A stretch of 64,000 bases of DNA from JACVRW01 sp963764665. GTDB lineage: Bacteria; Actinomycetota; Thermoleophilia; Solirubrobacterales; Thermoleophilaceae. The position numbers and the translations under genes are program-made. Numbering within the stretch: position 1 is the stretch's first letter; the number at the start of each line of letters is the position of its first letter. Where the stretch lies: NCBI GenBank assembly GCA_963764665.1, contig CAVXTL010000017.1, forward strand, positions 66,971 to 130,970. The letters are read 5' to 3'. This document shows, piece by piece, positions 23,904 to 32,670 of this stretch. The notes beneath the pieces are model-generated. The model was given only the letters and a program-made list of their open reading frames with translations. It had not been told where the DNA came from and did not search any database.

Positions 23904-25851
23904 GTGAGCGAGGTCCTCTGGACCCCGCCGGCAGACGTTCGCCAGACCACGCAGGTGGGCCGCTTCCTCGACCACGTGCGCGACACGCGCGGGAATGAGC
24001 TCTCGGACTACGACGAGCTGTTCGCGTGGTCGGTGTCGGACCTCGAGGGGTTCTGGGGGTCTTTGTGGGACTTCTTCGGGGTGCGGGCCTCGACGCCGTA
24101 CGAGCGCGTCCTCGGCGCGCGCGAGATGCCCGGCGCGGAGTGGTTCACCGGCGCGCGGCTCAACTACGCGGAGCACATGCTGGGGCGCGAGGAGGACCTC
24201 GGGTCCGTGGCGGTCAAGGCGATCTCGCAGACCCGCGAGCCGTTCGAGCTGACCTTCGGCGACCTGCGCGAGCAGGTGGCGGCGGCGCGGGCGGGGCTGC
24301 AGCGGCTGGGGGTGGGGGAGGGCGACCGCGTGGTGGCCTACCTGCCGAACATCCCGGAGACGCTGATCGCGTTCCTGGCGGCGGCGAGCCTCGGGGCGGT
24401 GTGGGCCACCTGCGCGACCGAGTTCGGGCCGCGCGCGGTGATCGACCGCTTCGCGATGCTGGAGCCGAAGGTGCTGCTTGCGATCGCCGGGTACCGCTAT
24501 GGGGACAAGCGCGTGGACAGGCGCGCCGAGGTGGCCGAGATCCGCGCGGCGCTGCCGGGGTTGGAGCACGTGGTGCACGTGCCGTATGCGGGTGGGGCAG
24601 ACGACTCGCTGCCGGACTCGGTCTCGTGGTCGTCGCGTGGTCGCCGAACCGGGTCCGCTCGAGTTCGAGCAGGTGTCGTTCGACCACCCGCTCTACGTGC
24701 TCTTCTCCTCCGGGACCACGGGGCTGCCCAAGGCGATCGTGCATCGCCACGGCGGGATCCTGGTGGAGCACTTCAAGAACCACGGGCTGAGCTGGGACAT
24801 CCAGGCCGGCGACCGGCTGATGTGGTTCACCACGACCGCGTGGATGATGTGGAACGCGCTGGTGTCGACGCTGCTGCTGCGGGCGTCGATCGTGATGCTG
24901 GACGGGAATCCGCTCTATCCCGACATGTCCGCCCAGTGGCGGCTGGCGGAGGAGACCCAGCCGACGATCATGGGCGCCGGGCCGGCGCTGCTGATGGGCT
25001 GCCGGAAGGCGGGGCTGGATGTCGGGAGCGACTTCGACCTGTCCTCCTTGAGGCAGCTCTGCGCCGCCGGGTCGCCACTGCCGGCGGAGGGGTTCGACTG
25101 GGTGTACGAGCAGCTGGGGTCCGACGTGCTGCTGAACGTGGGGAGCGGCGGGACGGACGTGTGCTGCGGCGTGGTGCAGGGGGGACCGCTGCAGCCGGTG
25201 TACCGCGGGGAGATCTCTGGACGCTGCCTGGCGGTGGACTCGGCGGCCTTCGATCCCGAGGGGCGCGAGGTGGTCGGCGAGCTGGGCGAGCTGGTGATCC
25301 GGGCGCCCATGCCGTCGATGCCGGTGCGCTTCTGGGGCGACGACGACGGCGAGCGCTACCGCTCGACCTACTTCGACGAGTACCCCGGCATCTGGCGCTT
25401 CGGCGACTGGATTCTCTTTACGGAGCGCGGAAGCTGTGTGGTCACGGGCCGCTCGGACGCGACGCTGAACCGTGGCGGAGTGCGGCTCGGGACGGGCGAG
25501 TTCTACGCGGTGGTGGAGAACCTGAGCTCGGTGCTCGACTCCCTGGTGGTGCACCTGGAGGACCCGGAGGGCGGCCCCGGCGAGCTGATCCTGTTCGTGC
25601 AGTTGGCGGACGGCTTCGCGCTGGACGACGAGCTGCGTTCCTCGATCGGCCGCGCTCTGCGCTCGGCACTCTCACCCCGCCACGTGCCGGACAGGATCGA
25701 GGCCGTCCCGTCGATCCCCCGGACGATGACCGGGAAGAAGCTGGAGCTGCCCGTCAAGCGGATCCTGCTGGGCGACTCTCCAGAGAAGGTGGCGAGCCGC
25801 GATGCGCTGGCGGATCCGGGGGCGATTGATGCGTTCGTGGAATTCGCCTAA
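23904..25851 (+). CDS. Acetoacetyl-CoA synthetase-like acyl-CoA ligase, one frameshift
   Basis: An ANL-superfamily ligase of about 648 residues. The N-terminus carries the acetoacetyl-CoA synthetase leader (RFLDHVRDTRGNELSDYDEL, WFTGARLNYAEHML). The ATP motif is YVLFSSGTTGLPKAIVHRHG. Later motifs are LLNVGSGGTDVCCG, GIWRFGDWILFTERGSCVVT and the C-terminal catalytic lysine region IPRTMTGKKLELPVKRIL. The frame slips near 24636–24640; deleting one base restores SWSSLVAEPGPLEFEQ, and 1948 bp is 3n+1. Acetoacetyl-CoA synthetases activate beta-keto acids, and benzoylacetate-CoA ligase of anaerobic acetophenone degradation belongs to this group. Next to the Hpe-like operon it may activate 4-hydroxybenzoylacetate or vanilloylacetate. 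Confidence 0.85.
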
Positions 25852-26138
25852 GGCGGCGGACTCAACTGGAAGAACTCCACGACCGCATCGAACCATCTAC
25901 GCCAGCCACCGCCCGCGCACACGAGAAGGAAGAAACCTCCGACCAGGATCCAGACGACACCCAGGAGCTCGCGTCCGCCCAAGAACTCGGTCAGGCCCCA
26001 TGCCCACAGCGCGAGCCCGGCGAGCCCGGTGATCACCGTCCAGGGCAGCCGTCCGAAGAGGCGAAGGAGCGCGCTGCTGCGACGGTCCGGGACGCGGCGC
26101 CCGGACGCCTCATCCCAATGCCAGGTGAAGCAGCTCAG
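25848..26138 (-). CDS. Small hypothetical membrane protein, start uncertain
   Basis: An open frame of up to 96 residues. It begins with FTWHWDEASGRRVPDRRSS and has two hydrophobic segments, WTVITGLAGLALWAWGLTEF and LLGVVWILVGGFFLLVCAGG, so a two-helix membrane protein is likely. No ATG, GTG or TTG start fits before the conserved-looking N-terminus. A CTG at 26138 is in frame and lies 11 bp after the previous stop. Its stop overlaps the convergent CoA ligase gene by 4 bp. The function is unknown, and the gene itself is not certain. Confidence 0.4.
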   Translation of the reverse strand: MSCFTWHWDEASGRRVPDRRSSALLRLFGRLPWTVITGLAGLALWAWGLTEFLGGRELLGVVWILVGGFFLLVCAGGGWRRWFDAVVEFFQLSPPP

Positions 26139-26149
26139 CCTAGGGTCGC

Positions 26150-26416
26150 CTAGCTGCCGGTGCGCTCGCGGTGCTGGCACCCCGCCCAGCAGCAGGGCCT
26201 GCGCTGGCCCTCCTCCAGCTCCTCCTGGGTCCGGCGAATGCGGCGTTCTCGGGTCGTCTGCTGCTTGGCATCCTCGACCCAGCAGATGAACTCGTTGCGC
26301 GCCAGGGGCGTGATGTCCTTCCACGCATCGAGCGCCACGCTGTTACCGATCAGCGCCCCGCGCAGGTCCGTGGGTAGCTTGTGCACCACCCCACCAGGCA
26401 CTCGCTGGCTGCTCAC
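26150..26416 (-). CDS. YdeI/OmpD-associated family small protein
   Basis: An 88-residue protein with HKLPTDLRGALIGNSVALDA, KDITPLARNEFICWVEDAKQ and TRERRIRRTQEELEEGQR, the pattern of the YdeI/OmpD-associated (bacteriocin-protection) family. It ends in a short Cys/His tail, PCCWAGCQHRERTGS. The GTG start at 26416 overlaps the stop of the phosphodiester glycosidase gene (GTGA). The biochemical role of the family is unknown. The gene appears unrelated to aromatic catabolism. Confidence 0.75.
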   Translation of the reverse strand: MSSQRVPGGVVHKLPTDLRGALIGNSVALDAWKDITPLARNEFICWVEDAKQQTTRERRIRRTQEELEEGQRRPCCWAGCQHRERTGS

Positions 26417-27180
26417 AGGGCAACGGTATCGGGCGCCGCAGCGCGGTCGAACACCAGCGCCGTCACGATCGGCCGCGACTCGGGCGCCGGCTGGTTCCAG
26501 TTCGAGTAGGGGCGATTGAGCAGGTGCCCCCGGTGCACCAGCGTCGCGGAGCCGCCTCCGTCCAGGTTGATCGCCTGCTCGGCGCCGAAGGAGATCATCA
26601 GCCGGGCCAGCTCGCCGAGCGTGAGCCCGCCGTCCACGCCCGACCGGCGTCCGTCGCAGCACACCGCCAGTAGCTCGGACTCGCTCAGCCCGAGCGCGCA
26701 GCGCGGGTGCCTGCCGACCGTGATGTCCGAGTCGAACTGCTCGGCGTCGTCGGAGAAGCCCTCTCGGTCCTCGCCGTCGATCAGCGACCGGCCGTCCGAC
26801 ACCAGCATCGGCCCGGCCTGCACCAGGTCACCCCCCGGTTGGTCGGGGAGCTCCTTCCTGGCGGCCAGTCGCACGGTCCCGTCGACGTGCACGCAGGCGC
26901 GCTCGGGACCCCATCGCCCCTCGATCCGCTCGTGGGCGACGACCTCGCCGGCCAGTCGCACCTCGCCCAACGGCCGCCACGGATCGCGCACGAAGAAGCC
27001 CGCGATCATCGCCTCCGGATGCTCGTGCTCCACGCACCAGTGATCGAGGCGGCTCGGCTCGGGGAAATGCAGCACGCTCACCGACGTGTCGGCGAGCGGG
27101 TGTCTGACAAGGTAGACGGTGGTCTCGGCCCCGTCGCTGAGGCCGATCCGCGCGAGCTCGTAGCCGATGTCGTCGGGCAC
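26413..27180 (-). CDS. Phosphodiester glycosidase (NAGPA domain) family protein
   Basis: A 255-residue protein whose C-terminal half carries the NAGPA hallmark: AVCCDGRRSGVDGGLTLGEL, FGAEQAINLDGGGSATLVHR and PIVTALVFDR. Family members hydrolyse N-acetylglucosamine-phosphodiester bonds or related exopolysaccharide linkages and are often exported. No signal peptide is visible here, which is unusual. The N-terminal half (YELARIGLSDGAETTVYLVR) resembles the leader of these domains. The neighbours are VOC and YdeI-like genes, so the physiological role is unclear. Confidence 0.8.
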   Translation of the reverse strand: MPDDIGYELARIGLSDGAETTVYLVRHPLADTSVSVLHFPEPSRLDHWCVEHEHPEAMIAGFFVRDPWRPLGEVRLAGEVVAHERIEGRWGPERACVHVDGTVRLAARKELPDQPGGDLVQAGPMLVSDGRSLIDGEDREGFSDDAEQFDSDITVGRHPRCALGLSESELLAVCCDGRRSGVDGGLTLGELARLMISFGAEQAINLDGGGSATLVHRGHLLNRPYSNWNQPAPESRPIVTALVFDRAAAPDTVAL

Positions 27181-27193
27181 GTGGGACCCTGGC

Positions 27194-27760
27194 TCAGGCG
27201 CTCTCGTTCACCAGCCCGCTGAAGAACTCCACGTCGTCGGCCTGAAGCTGGCAGACCTCGAGCCAATGCCCCAGCAGCGCTCGCGTGTCCACGTACCCTG
27301 CCCGCACCCGGTCCGGGATCAGCACCGTGTAGTCGACCTGCAGCCCATGCTGCGCCAACAGCGCGCCGAGCGACTCCCACGCCTCGTCGCCCAGCGGCAT
27401 GAACGTGGCCAGGTGGTGAAGCCGAAGTTCGGCTGACCCGTCGGAGGGGAGGAACTCGCGGTAGAAGTCCACCTCGCCGGCCACCGGCTCGATCAGCTCC
27501 ACGATCGGGCCGCCGCGGGCGCCCATCGCGATCCGGGCCTTCCATTCGGCCGGCTCGTCGCCGCGCAGGAACGTCGCGCCCTCGGTGGGCACCTCCACGC
27601 AGTGCTCGATCCCGAAGCGGTCGCGCAGCTGCTCCATTCCGCGGTCGAGGTCCGTGGTCACGTACGCGACCTGCCAGATGTTCGCGAACAGGTCGCCCAG
27701 CTCTTCGATCGCGCGCGGCTCGGAGAACAGGCCCGAGGCCGGGCGGACCGTTCCGGTCAC
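27194..27760 (-). CDS. VOC family protein (glyoxalase_4-like)
   Basis: A 188-residue protein with two VOC half-modules: IWQVAYVTTDLDRGMEQLRD and LHHLATFMPLGDEAWESLGA. The end, YVDTRALLGHWLEVCQL, contributes the His/Glu pair typical of a C-terminal metal site. The GTG start at 27760 overlaps the hydrolase stop (GTGA), so it is coupled to the alpha/beta hydrolase. Such proteins are common next to hydrolases in actinobacterial steroid and aromatic clusters. The reaction is unknown. Confidence 0.75.
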   Translation of the reverse strand: MTGTVRPASGLFSEPRAIEELGDLFANIWQVAYVTTDLDRGMEQLRDRFGIEHCVEVPTEGATFLRGDEPAEWKARIAMGARGGPIVELIEPVAGEVDFYREFLPSDGSAELRLHHLATFMPLGDEAWESLGALLAQHGLQVDYTVLIPDRVRAGYVDTRALLGHWLEVCQLQADDVEFFSGLVNESA

Positions 27761-28717
27761 CGCGCGCTCCGGCCCGACTTCAGCATGCCCTTCCACTCCT
27801 CCGGATCCACGTCGGCGGGCTCGGTGGAGTCGATGAAGTCGAGCAGCACGTCGAGGAAGCGCTGCGGGTCGTCCATGTGCGGGAAGTGGCCGGCGTCCTC
27901 GAAGATCTCGAGCCGGCTGGAGGGCACCAGCTCGTGCGCCCCCAGGCCGTGCTCCACCGGGATGATCGGGTCGCGCGCGCCCCAGACCAGCAGGAACGGG
28001 ATGTTCTCGGCGAGGTAGAGCCGGTCGCTCGCGTTCACCCGCTGGCCGCGCGGGTCCACGATCGTGCGCAGCGTGTTGATGAACGCCGACCGGGCCTCGG
28101 GGTCCGACAGCGAGGCGTGGCCACGGCCGAGCTCGGCCATGTCGGTGCCGGCGTGGAGCCCGATCCGCCCGAACATGCGGCTGACCGCGCGGCCGGCGTC
28201 GAGCAGGCGGGTGTGAGCCAGCAGCGGCAGCACGACCTCTGAGAACGGCAGCGTGGCGGCACGCAGCAGGAAGCTCACGTCGCGGCCCAGGCCGCCGCTG
28301 TCCACGAGCACGAGCCGCTCGCAGCGCTCCGGGAACTGGTAGGCGAGCTGCATGACGATTCCGCCGCCGAGCGAGTGCCCGACGAAGGTCGCGCTCTCGT
28401 GGCCGAGGGTCACCATCAGGTCGCGCACGCCGCTGGCGTACGCGCCCGAGCGAGTAGTCCCCGCGCGGCTTCGCGGACTCGCCGTGCCCGATCAGATCCG
28501 GCGCGATCACGGTGAAGCGGGTGGCCAGATAGGGCATCACCCGCTCCCAGGTCGCGGAGTTGGAGGTGATGCCGTGCACGAGCACGATCGCCGGGCCGCT
28601 GCCGGCGGAGCGGTAGGCCACGCGATGGCCGTGGAGCACGATCTCCTTGAGCTCGAAGTCCTCCGGAGGGAGCCGTCGGGGCGGGGGGGCGGTGCCGTTC
28701 GCGGCGCTTGAGGGCAT
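27757..28717 (-). CDS. Alpha/beta-fold hydrolase, one frameshift
   Basis: A hydrolase of about 319 residues. The N-terminal frame shows the oxyanion-hole region IVLVHGITSNSATWERVMPY and TVIAPDLIGHGESAKPRGDY. The second frame has the nucleophile elbow FVGHSLGGGIVMQLAYQFPE, the acid-containing FLLVWGARDPIIPVEHG and the histidine in EDAGHFPHMDDP. The break is at 28443–28445, where one extra base in a CCC run (plus strand) disrupts YSLGAYASGVRDLMV; 961 bp is 3n+1. It resembles meta-cleavage-product hydrolases and epoxide hydrolase-like enzymes. It is coupled to a VOC gene. The substrate is unknown. Confidence 0.8.
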
Positions 28718-28745
28718 CGCGAGAGCCTACTTACCGCTCCTTTGG

Positions 28746-29783
28746 CTAGCGGAGGGAGAGCGACCCGGTGGAGCGTGCCGCCCCGTGCTGGCCGGCCACC
28801 ACGGTCCGGTCGCGGCCGGCTCGTTTTGCCGCATACAGCGCGGAATCCGAGCGGTGGAGCAGCGCTCCGGCGTCTTCGGGCGTCTGCTCCGCCGCCACGC
28901 CCGCGCTGACCGTCACGTGGGGGAGCTCGAGGCCGCTCCGAGCGGCAAAAGCCGCACGCACGCGCTCGGCGTAGGCACGCGTGCCTTCGGCGTCCGTGCC
29001 CGGAAGCAGCGCCACGAACTCCTCGCCGCCGGTCCTGGCCACCACGTCGGTGGTACGGGACTTCTCTGCGAGCACAGCGCCCAGATGGGCTAGCACCTGG
29101 TCGCCGACCTCGTGGCCGAACTCGTCGTTGACGCTCTTGAAGTGGTCGATGTCGAAGGTGGCGACGCCCAGGTAGGCCTGGTCTCGGCCCACCCGGTCCA
29201 GCTCCATCTGCAAGCGCTCCTCGAAGCCGCGCCGGTTGAGCACGCCGGTGAGCTGGTCCACGCGCGCCTCTGCGGCGAGCCGGCCGAGGAGCTTCCGGTT
29301 GCTTGCCGAGAGCGCCTGGACGAAGCCCGCCACGACGCTCATCGTGACCATCACGTCCAGCCAGCGGTCGAAGTGGCCGACACCGTCGGGCAGCGAGATC
29401 AGCACGAGCGCGTGGACGACACCAATCCAGGCGACGAGCAGAATGGCTCCGGTCCGGCCGAAGAAGTACGCGCCCCAGAGGACCGGCCAGACGTAGAGCA
29501 CCGCCGAATCCGCAGGGCCGGTGCTGCTCGTGAGCGCGTACCCGATGAGGGCCACGCCGAGCGGGCCCAACCCCGCGAGCACCTGAACAGGAAGCCGAGG
29601 ACCGACCCCCAGCAACACGAGAACGAGGCCGAGCGCAGCAACCCCGGGCAGGCTCGCGATCTCGGGACCGCCGGGCAGGATGTCCTCGACGATGCTCACG
29701 AACGCGGCGCCGGCGAAGATGGCGGCAGCGCTCCGGACCATCAGGCGCTTCGTGTGGTCGGCGCTCTCCGTGAATTGCTCCAC
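28746..29783 (-). CDS. Membrane-bound diguanylate cyclase (GGDEF domain)
   Basis: A protein of about 345 residues. The first 170 residues have six hydrophobic segments (for example AAAIFAGAAFVSIVEDILPG, ALGLVLVLLGVGPRLPVQVL and AILLVAWIGVVHALVLISL). A GGDEF domain with RVDQLTGVLNRRGFEERLQM and TGGEEFVALLPG follows. The inhibitory I-site RTTD lies exactly five residues before GGEEF, so product inhibition is expected. It should make cyclic di-GMP from two GTP at the membrane. GTG at 29783 is taken as start, 5 bp after the amidase stop; an ATG about 14 codons in is an alternative. It is an unrelated signalling gene inside the catabolic region. Confidence 0.87.
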   Translation of the reverse strand: MEQFTESADHTKRLMVRSAAAIFAGAAFVSIVEDILPGGPEIASLPGVAALGLVLVLLGVGPRLPVQVLAGLGPLGVALIGYALTSSTGPADSAVLYVWPVLWGAYFFGRTGAILLVAWIGVVHALVLISLPDGVGHFDRWLDVMVTMSVVAGFVQALSASNRKLLGRLAAEARVDQLTGVLNRRGFEERLQMELDRVGRDQAYLGVATFDIDHFKSVNDEFGHEVGDQVLAHLGAVLAEKSRTTDVVARTGGEEFVALLPGTDAEGTRAYAERVRAAFAARSGLELPHVTVSAGVAAEQTPEDAGALLHRSDSALYAAKRAGRDRTVVAGQHGAARSTGSLSLR

Positions 29784-29788
29784 AGGTG

Positions 29789-31153
29789 TTAATCGGCACG
29801 CAACGGCACTTCCACGACACCCGAGGCCCTCAGCACGTCGCGGTCGTGAAAGCGCCTTCCCACCAGCTGCGCCCCGTTGCCGAGCGCGATCGCCGGCAAT
29901 CCGAGCAGGTTCACCCACAGCACGCAGCGCATCCGGTCGAACAACTCCCGCATGCCCTCCTGAGGGAGGAAGTCGTCGTAGTCGAGCGCGGGAGCCGTCA
30001 TGCCGGCCACCGGGCACAGCACGAGCGGGTAGTCCTCCATCCAGGCGGCCACCTCGCGCACAAGCCCGCGGCGCTTGTGCAGCGCAGCCAGGTAGCGGTC
30101 GAGCTTCGGCCCGAGCGTGAACTGCCCGTAGAGCGACTCGATGTGGTCGAGCGCGCTCGCGCCGATCTGGTGGCGGACCGCTCGCAGGCGGGTCTCGATC
30201 AGCTCGGTGCCCACGATCTGGGCGAACAGCTCCGGCGCCCGGCGCAGGTCCGGCACCACGCCCTCCTCGACCGTGTAGCCGGCCGAGCGGAGCGCCTCGG
30301 CGCTCTCCCTGACGGCGTCCACCACCTCGGGGTCCACCACGGCGCCCGTCTCCTCGATCAGCAGCGCCACCGGCCCCGGCGGCCCGGCGGCGTCCGGCGG
30401 CTCGACGGGCACGCTGGCGGGGTCCTGGGTGGACGTCCCGCGCAGAACGTCGAACGCGAGCTCGAGGTCCTCCACCGAGCGCGCCAGCGGCCCCGTGGAG
30501 GCCATCAGATCGTAGGACGGCGGGAAGTCGAGCGGCACCAGCTCCGGGGCCTTGGCCACCATCCCGGTGGTGGGGCGGAAGCCGAGCACGCCGCACCAGG
30601 TGGCGGGCACCCGGATCGAGCCGCCGTAGTCGGAGCCGAGCCCGAGCGGCACCATGCCGGCGGCCACCGCCGCCGCCTCGCCGCCTGACGAGCCGCCCAC
30701 CGTCAGCCCGGGGTCGCGCGGGTTGCGCGTGACCCCGTGCAGCGAGCTGATCGTGTTCCAGCGGATCGCCAGGTCGGGCATGTTGCCCTTGCCGAGCACG
30801 ATCGCCCCTGCCTCGCGCAGGCGGCGCACGCTCAGCTCGTCGCGCTCCGGCGCCAGCTCGGCGCGCGACGGGATGCCGGCGGTGGTGGGCATCCCCGCGA
30901 CGTCGAAGTTCTCCTTGATGGACACCGGCACGCCGTCGAGCGGACCCGATGTCGTGCCCCCGGCGTCGGCGGCGGACGCCTCGTCGAGCGCCTCGTCGAG
31001 GCGGAGGTCCACGAGCGCGTTCACGGCGCCGTTGAGCTCTTCGATCCGCGCCGCGTGCGCCTCCACCACCTCCCGGCGCGATAGCTCGCGGGTGCGTACG
31101 AGCGACGCGATCCGAGCCGCGCCGTATGAGCAGATGTCCGGCGAGTCGCTCAG
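29789..31153 (-). CDS. Amidase signature family hydrolase
   Basis: A protein of up to 454 residues with the amidase-signature Ser-Ser-Lys triad. The Lys is in GVPVSIKENFDVAG, the Ser-rich loop is TVGGSSGGEAAAVAAGMVPL, and the nucleophile is in GLGSDYGGSIRVPA. Members hydrolyse amides, including aryl amides. The protein clearly begins with DICSYGAARIASLVRTRELS, which is typical of the family. The only in-frame start covering this region is a CTG at 31153 overlapping the CHAD stop (CTGA). The first conventional start (GTG 31069) would remove 28 conserved-looking residues. The C-terminus is complete. The substrate is unknown. Confidence 0.82.
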   Translation of the reverse strand: MSDSPDICSYGAARIASLVRTRELSRREVVEAHAARIEELNGAVNALVDLRLDEALDEASAADAGGTTSGPLDGVPVSIKENFDVAGMPTTAGIPSRAELAPERDELSVRRLREAGAIVLGKGNMPDLAIRWNTISSLHGVTRNPRDPGLTVGGSSGGEAAAVAAGMVPLGLGSDYGGSIRVPATWCGVLGFRPTTGMVAKAPELVPLDFPPSYDLMASTGPLARSVEDLELAFDVLRGTSTQDPASVPVEPPDAAGPPGPVALLIEETGAVVDPEVVDAVRESAEALRSAGYTVEEGVVPDLRRAPELFAQIVGTELIETRLRAVRHQIGASALDHIESLYGQFTLGPKLDRYLAALHKRRGLVREVAAWMEDYPLVLCPVAGMTAPALDYDDFLPQEGMRELFDRMRCVLWVNLLGLPAIALGNGAQLVGRRFHDRDVLRASGVVEVPLRAD

Positions 31154-32190
31154 GACGCGGAGGACGGCCCCTCGAGCAGGCGCGCCACCGCCTTGGGCTT
31201 CTGCTTGAAGAGGCGCTCGCCGCGCTTCAGCGCCTTGCGGCGCAGCCGCTTGCGGCGGCCCTTGATCACCTTCAGGAGATCGCCCAGCTCGGCCTCGTCG
31301 CCGAAGCGGTCGGGCCGCGCCGCGGCGCTGTCGGCCAGCAGCGCCAGGTCATGCTCCTCGCCGATCAGCTCCGAGACCACCTTGGCGTCCTTCGAGATCG
31401 CCTTCAGCTGCTTCGGCGAGGCCGGCCGCACCACCTGGCCCGCGTACCAGAGGTCCTTGGAGCGCTTGCGCAGCTCGTGCAGGTTCTCCGTGCTCGGCTG
31501 GTCCTGCGCCCTGAGGTAGGCCTTGCGGCCGCGCCTGTAGATCCGCTCGAAGCCCGGGGCCAGCGACTCGATGCTCGCGCGCTCGAGCGGCCAGTACGGC
31601 ACGCGTGAACGGACCTCCCGCAGCTCCCTGAGCACCTCGGCGGCCGCGTCGTCGGCCTGGAACCGGCGCTGCTCGTTCGCGTGCTGGCTCAGCAGCGTCC
31701 TCCGGAAGGGGCTGAGGGCCTCGCGCGGCGCCTTGTCGGGGTGGCGCTCGCTCACGTCCTCGAGCGTGTCGAGCAGCACGCGGCTGTCGCGGGCTCCGGT
31801 CAGGCGCCGGCCGGCGTCGCGGAGCGCCTTGTTGTCGCGCCGGTACACGTAGTCGCCCAGCTCGTCGCGCGCCAGGCGCACGACCGCGCGCAGCCGCTTC
31901 ATGCTCTTGCGCGCCTCGTGCACCGCGGTGGGGCGATCCATGTCGGCCTCGCCCGCCAGGCCCTCGATCGACTGGTCGAGCTGGCCGACCGCGATACGCT
32001 CGAGCCCCTCCGGCACCGGCTCGTCGTCGCGCAGGCGGAAACGGCGCGGGTTGTCGCTGGTGATCCGGTCCCAGCCGAGCTTCGCCGCGGCCATGGCTCC
32101 GCCCGCAACGGCCGCGCCGAGGGCGACCTTCCTTCCGTCCCCGTCCTGCACGGCTCTGGCGATCACATTCGACTTGCGCTTGGCGGCCAT
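31150..32190 (-). CDS. CHAD domain protein
   Basis: A 346-residue, strongly basic protein. After a 60-residue leader with the hydrophobic stretch VALGAAVAGGAMAAAKLGWD, the CHAD domain runs with conserved His/Lys/Arg patterns: AVHEARKSMKRLRAVVRLAR, LTGARDSRVLLDTLEDVSER and NLHELRKRSKDLWYAGQVVR. CHAD domains bind inorganic polyphosphate through these positive patches. No CYTH triphosphatase partner is nearby. The lysine/arginine-rich tail (IKGRRKRLRRKALKRGERLF) may strengthen polyphosphate or nucleic-acid binding. It appears to be a housekeeping gene in this operon. Confidence 0.85.
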   Translation of the reverse strand: MAAKRKSNVIARAVQDGDGRKVALGAAVAGGAMAAAKLGWDRITSDNPRRFRLRDDEPVPEGLERIAVGQLDQSIEGLAGEADMDRPTAVHEARKSMKRLRAVVRLARDELGDYVYRRDNKALRDAGRRLTGARDSRVLLDTLEDVSERHPDKAPREALSPFRRTLLSQHANEQRRFQADDAAAEVLRELREVRSRVPYWPLERASIESLAPGFERIYRRGRKAYLRAQDQPSTENLHELRKRSKDLWYAGQVVRPASPKQLKAISKDAKVVSELIGEEHDLALLADSAAARPDRFGDEAELGDLLKVIKGRRKRLRRKALKRGERLFKQKPKAVARLLEGPSSAS

Positions 32191-32199
32191 GAGGGAAAC

Positions 32200-32670
32200 C
32201 TACGCCGTTGCAGCCTCATGCAGGGCCTCGAGCACGAGCCGGTCGTGCTCGGCGGGCTTCACCTTCGGGAACACGCGCGCGACGTTGCCCTCCGGGTCCA
32301 CCAGCACGCTCGAGCGCTGGTTGCCCCACCACTTGCTCTTCCCGTACGTCTTCTCGACCCAGACGCCGTACCTCGAGGCCACCTCGCCGCCCACGTCTGA
32401 CAGCAGCGTGAATGCGAGCCCGTTCTTGTCGGCGAACGCACGCAGGGCCTCGACGGTGTCCGGCGACACGCCCAGCACCACCGCGTTGGCCGCCTCGTAG
32501 TCGCTCGCGTGGTCGCGGATCCCGCAGGCCTGGGCGGTGCAGCCCGGGGTGTCGGCGTTGGGGTAGAAGTAGACGACCACCCACTTGCCGCGGAGGCCGG
32601 CGAGCTCCACGGGTGCGCCGTCCTGGTTGGCGAGCGTGAAGTCGGGCGCTGGTCCGCCGGGTTCGATCAT
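32200..32670 (-). CDS. bcp: Thioredoxin-dependent peroxiredoxin (Bcp/PrxQ type)
   Basis: A 156-residue atypical 2-Cys peroxiredoxin. PAPDFTLANQDG opens the thioredoxin fold. The active site PNADTPGCTAQACGIRD places the peroxidatic cysteine at 44 and the resolving cysteine five residues later at 49, as in Bcp/PrxQ. WWGNQRSSVLVDPEGNVARV follows. It reduces hydrogen and organic peroxides in the cytoplasm with electrons from thioredoxin. GGAGGGACC precedes the ATG at 32670. It may protect against peroxide formed during aromatic metabolism, but this is only a positional inference. Confidence 0.92.
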   Translation of the reverse strand: MIEPGGPAPDFTLANQDGAPVELAGLRGKWVVVYFYPNADTPGCTAQACGIRDHASDYEAANAVVLGVSPDTVEALRAFADKNGLAFTLLSDVGGEVASRYGVWVEKTYGKSKWWGNQRSSVLVDPEGNVARVFPKVKPAEHDRLVLEALHEAATA

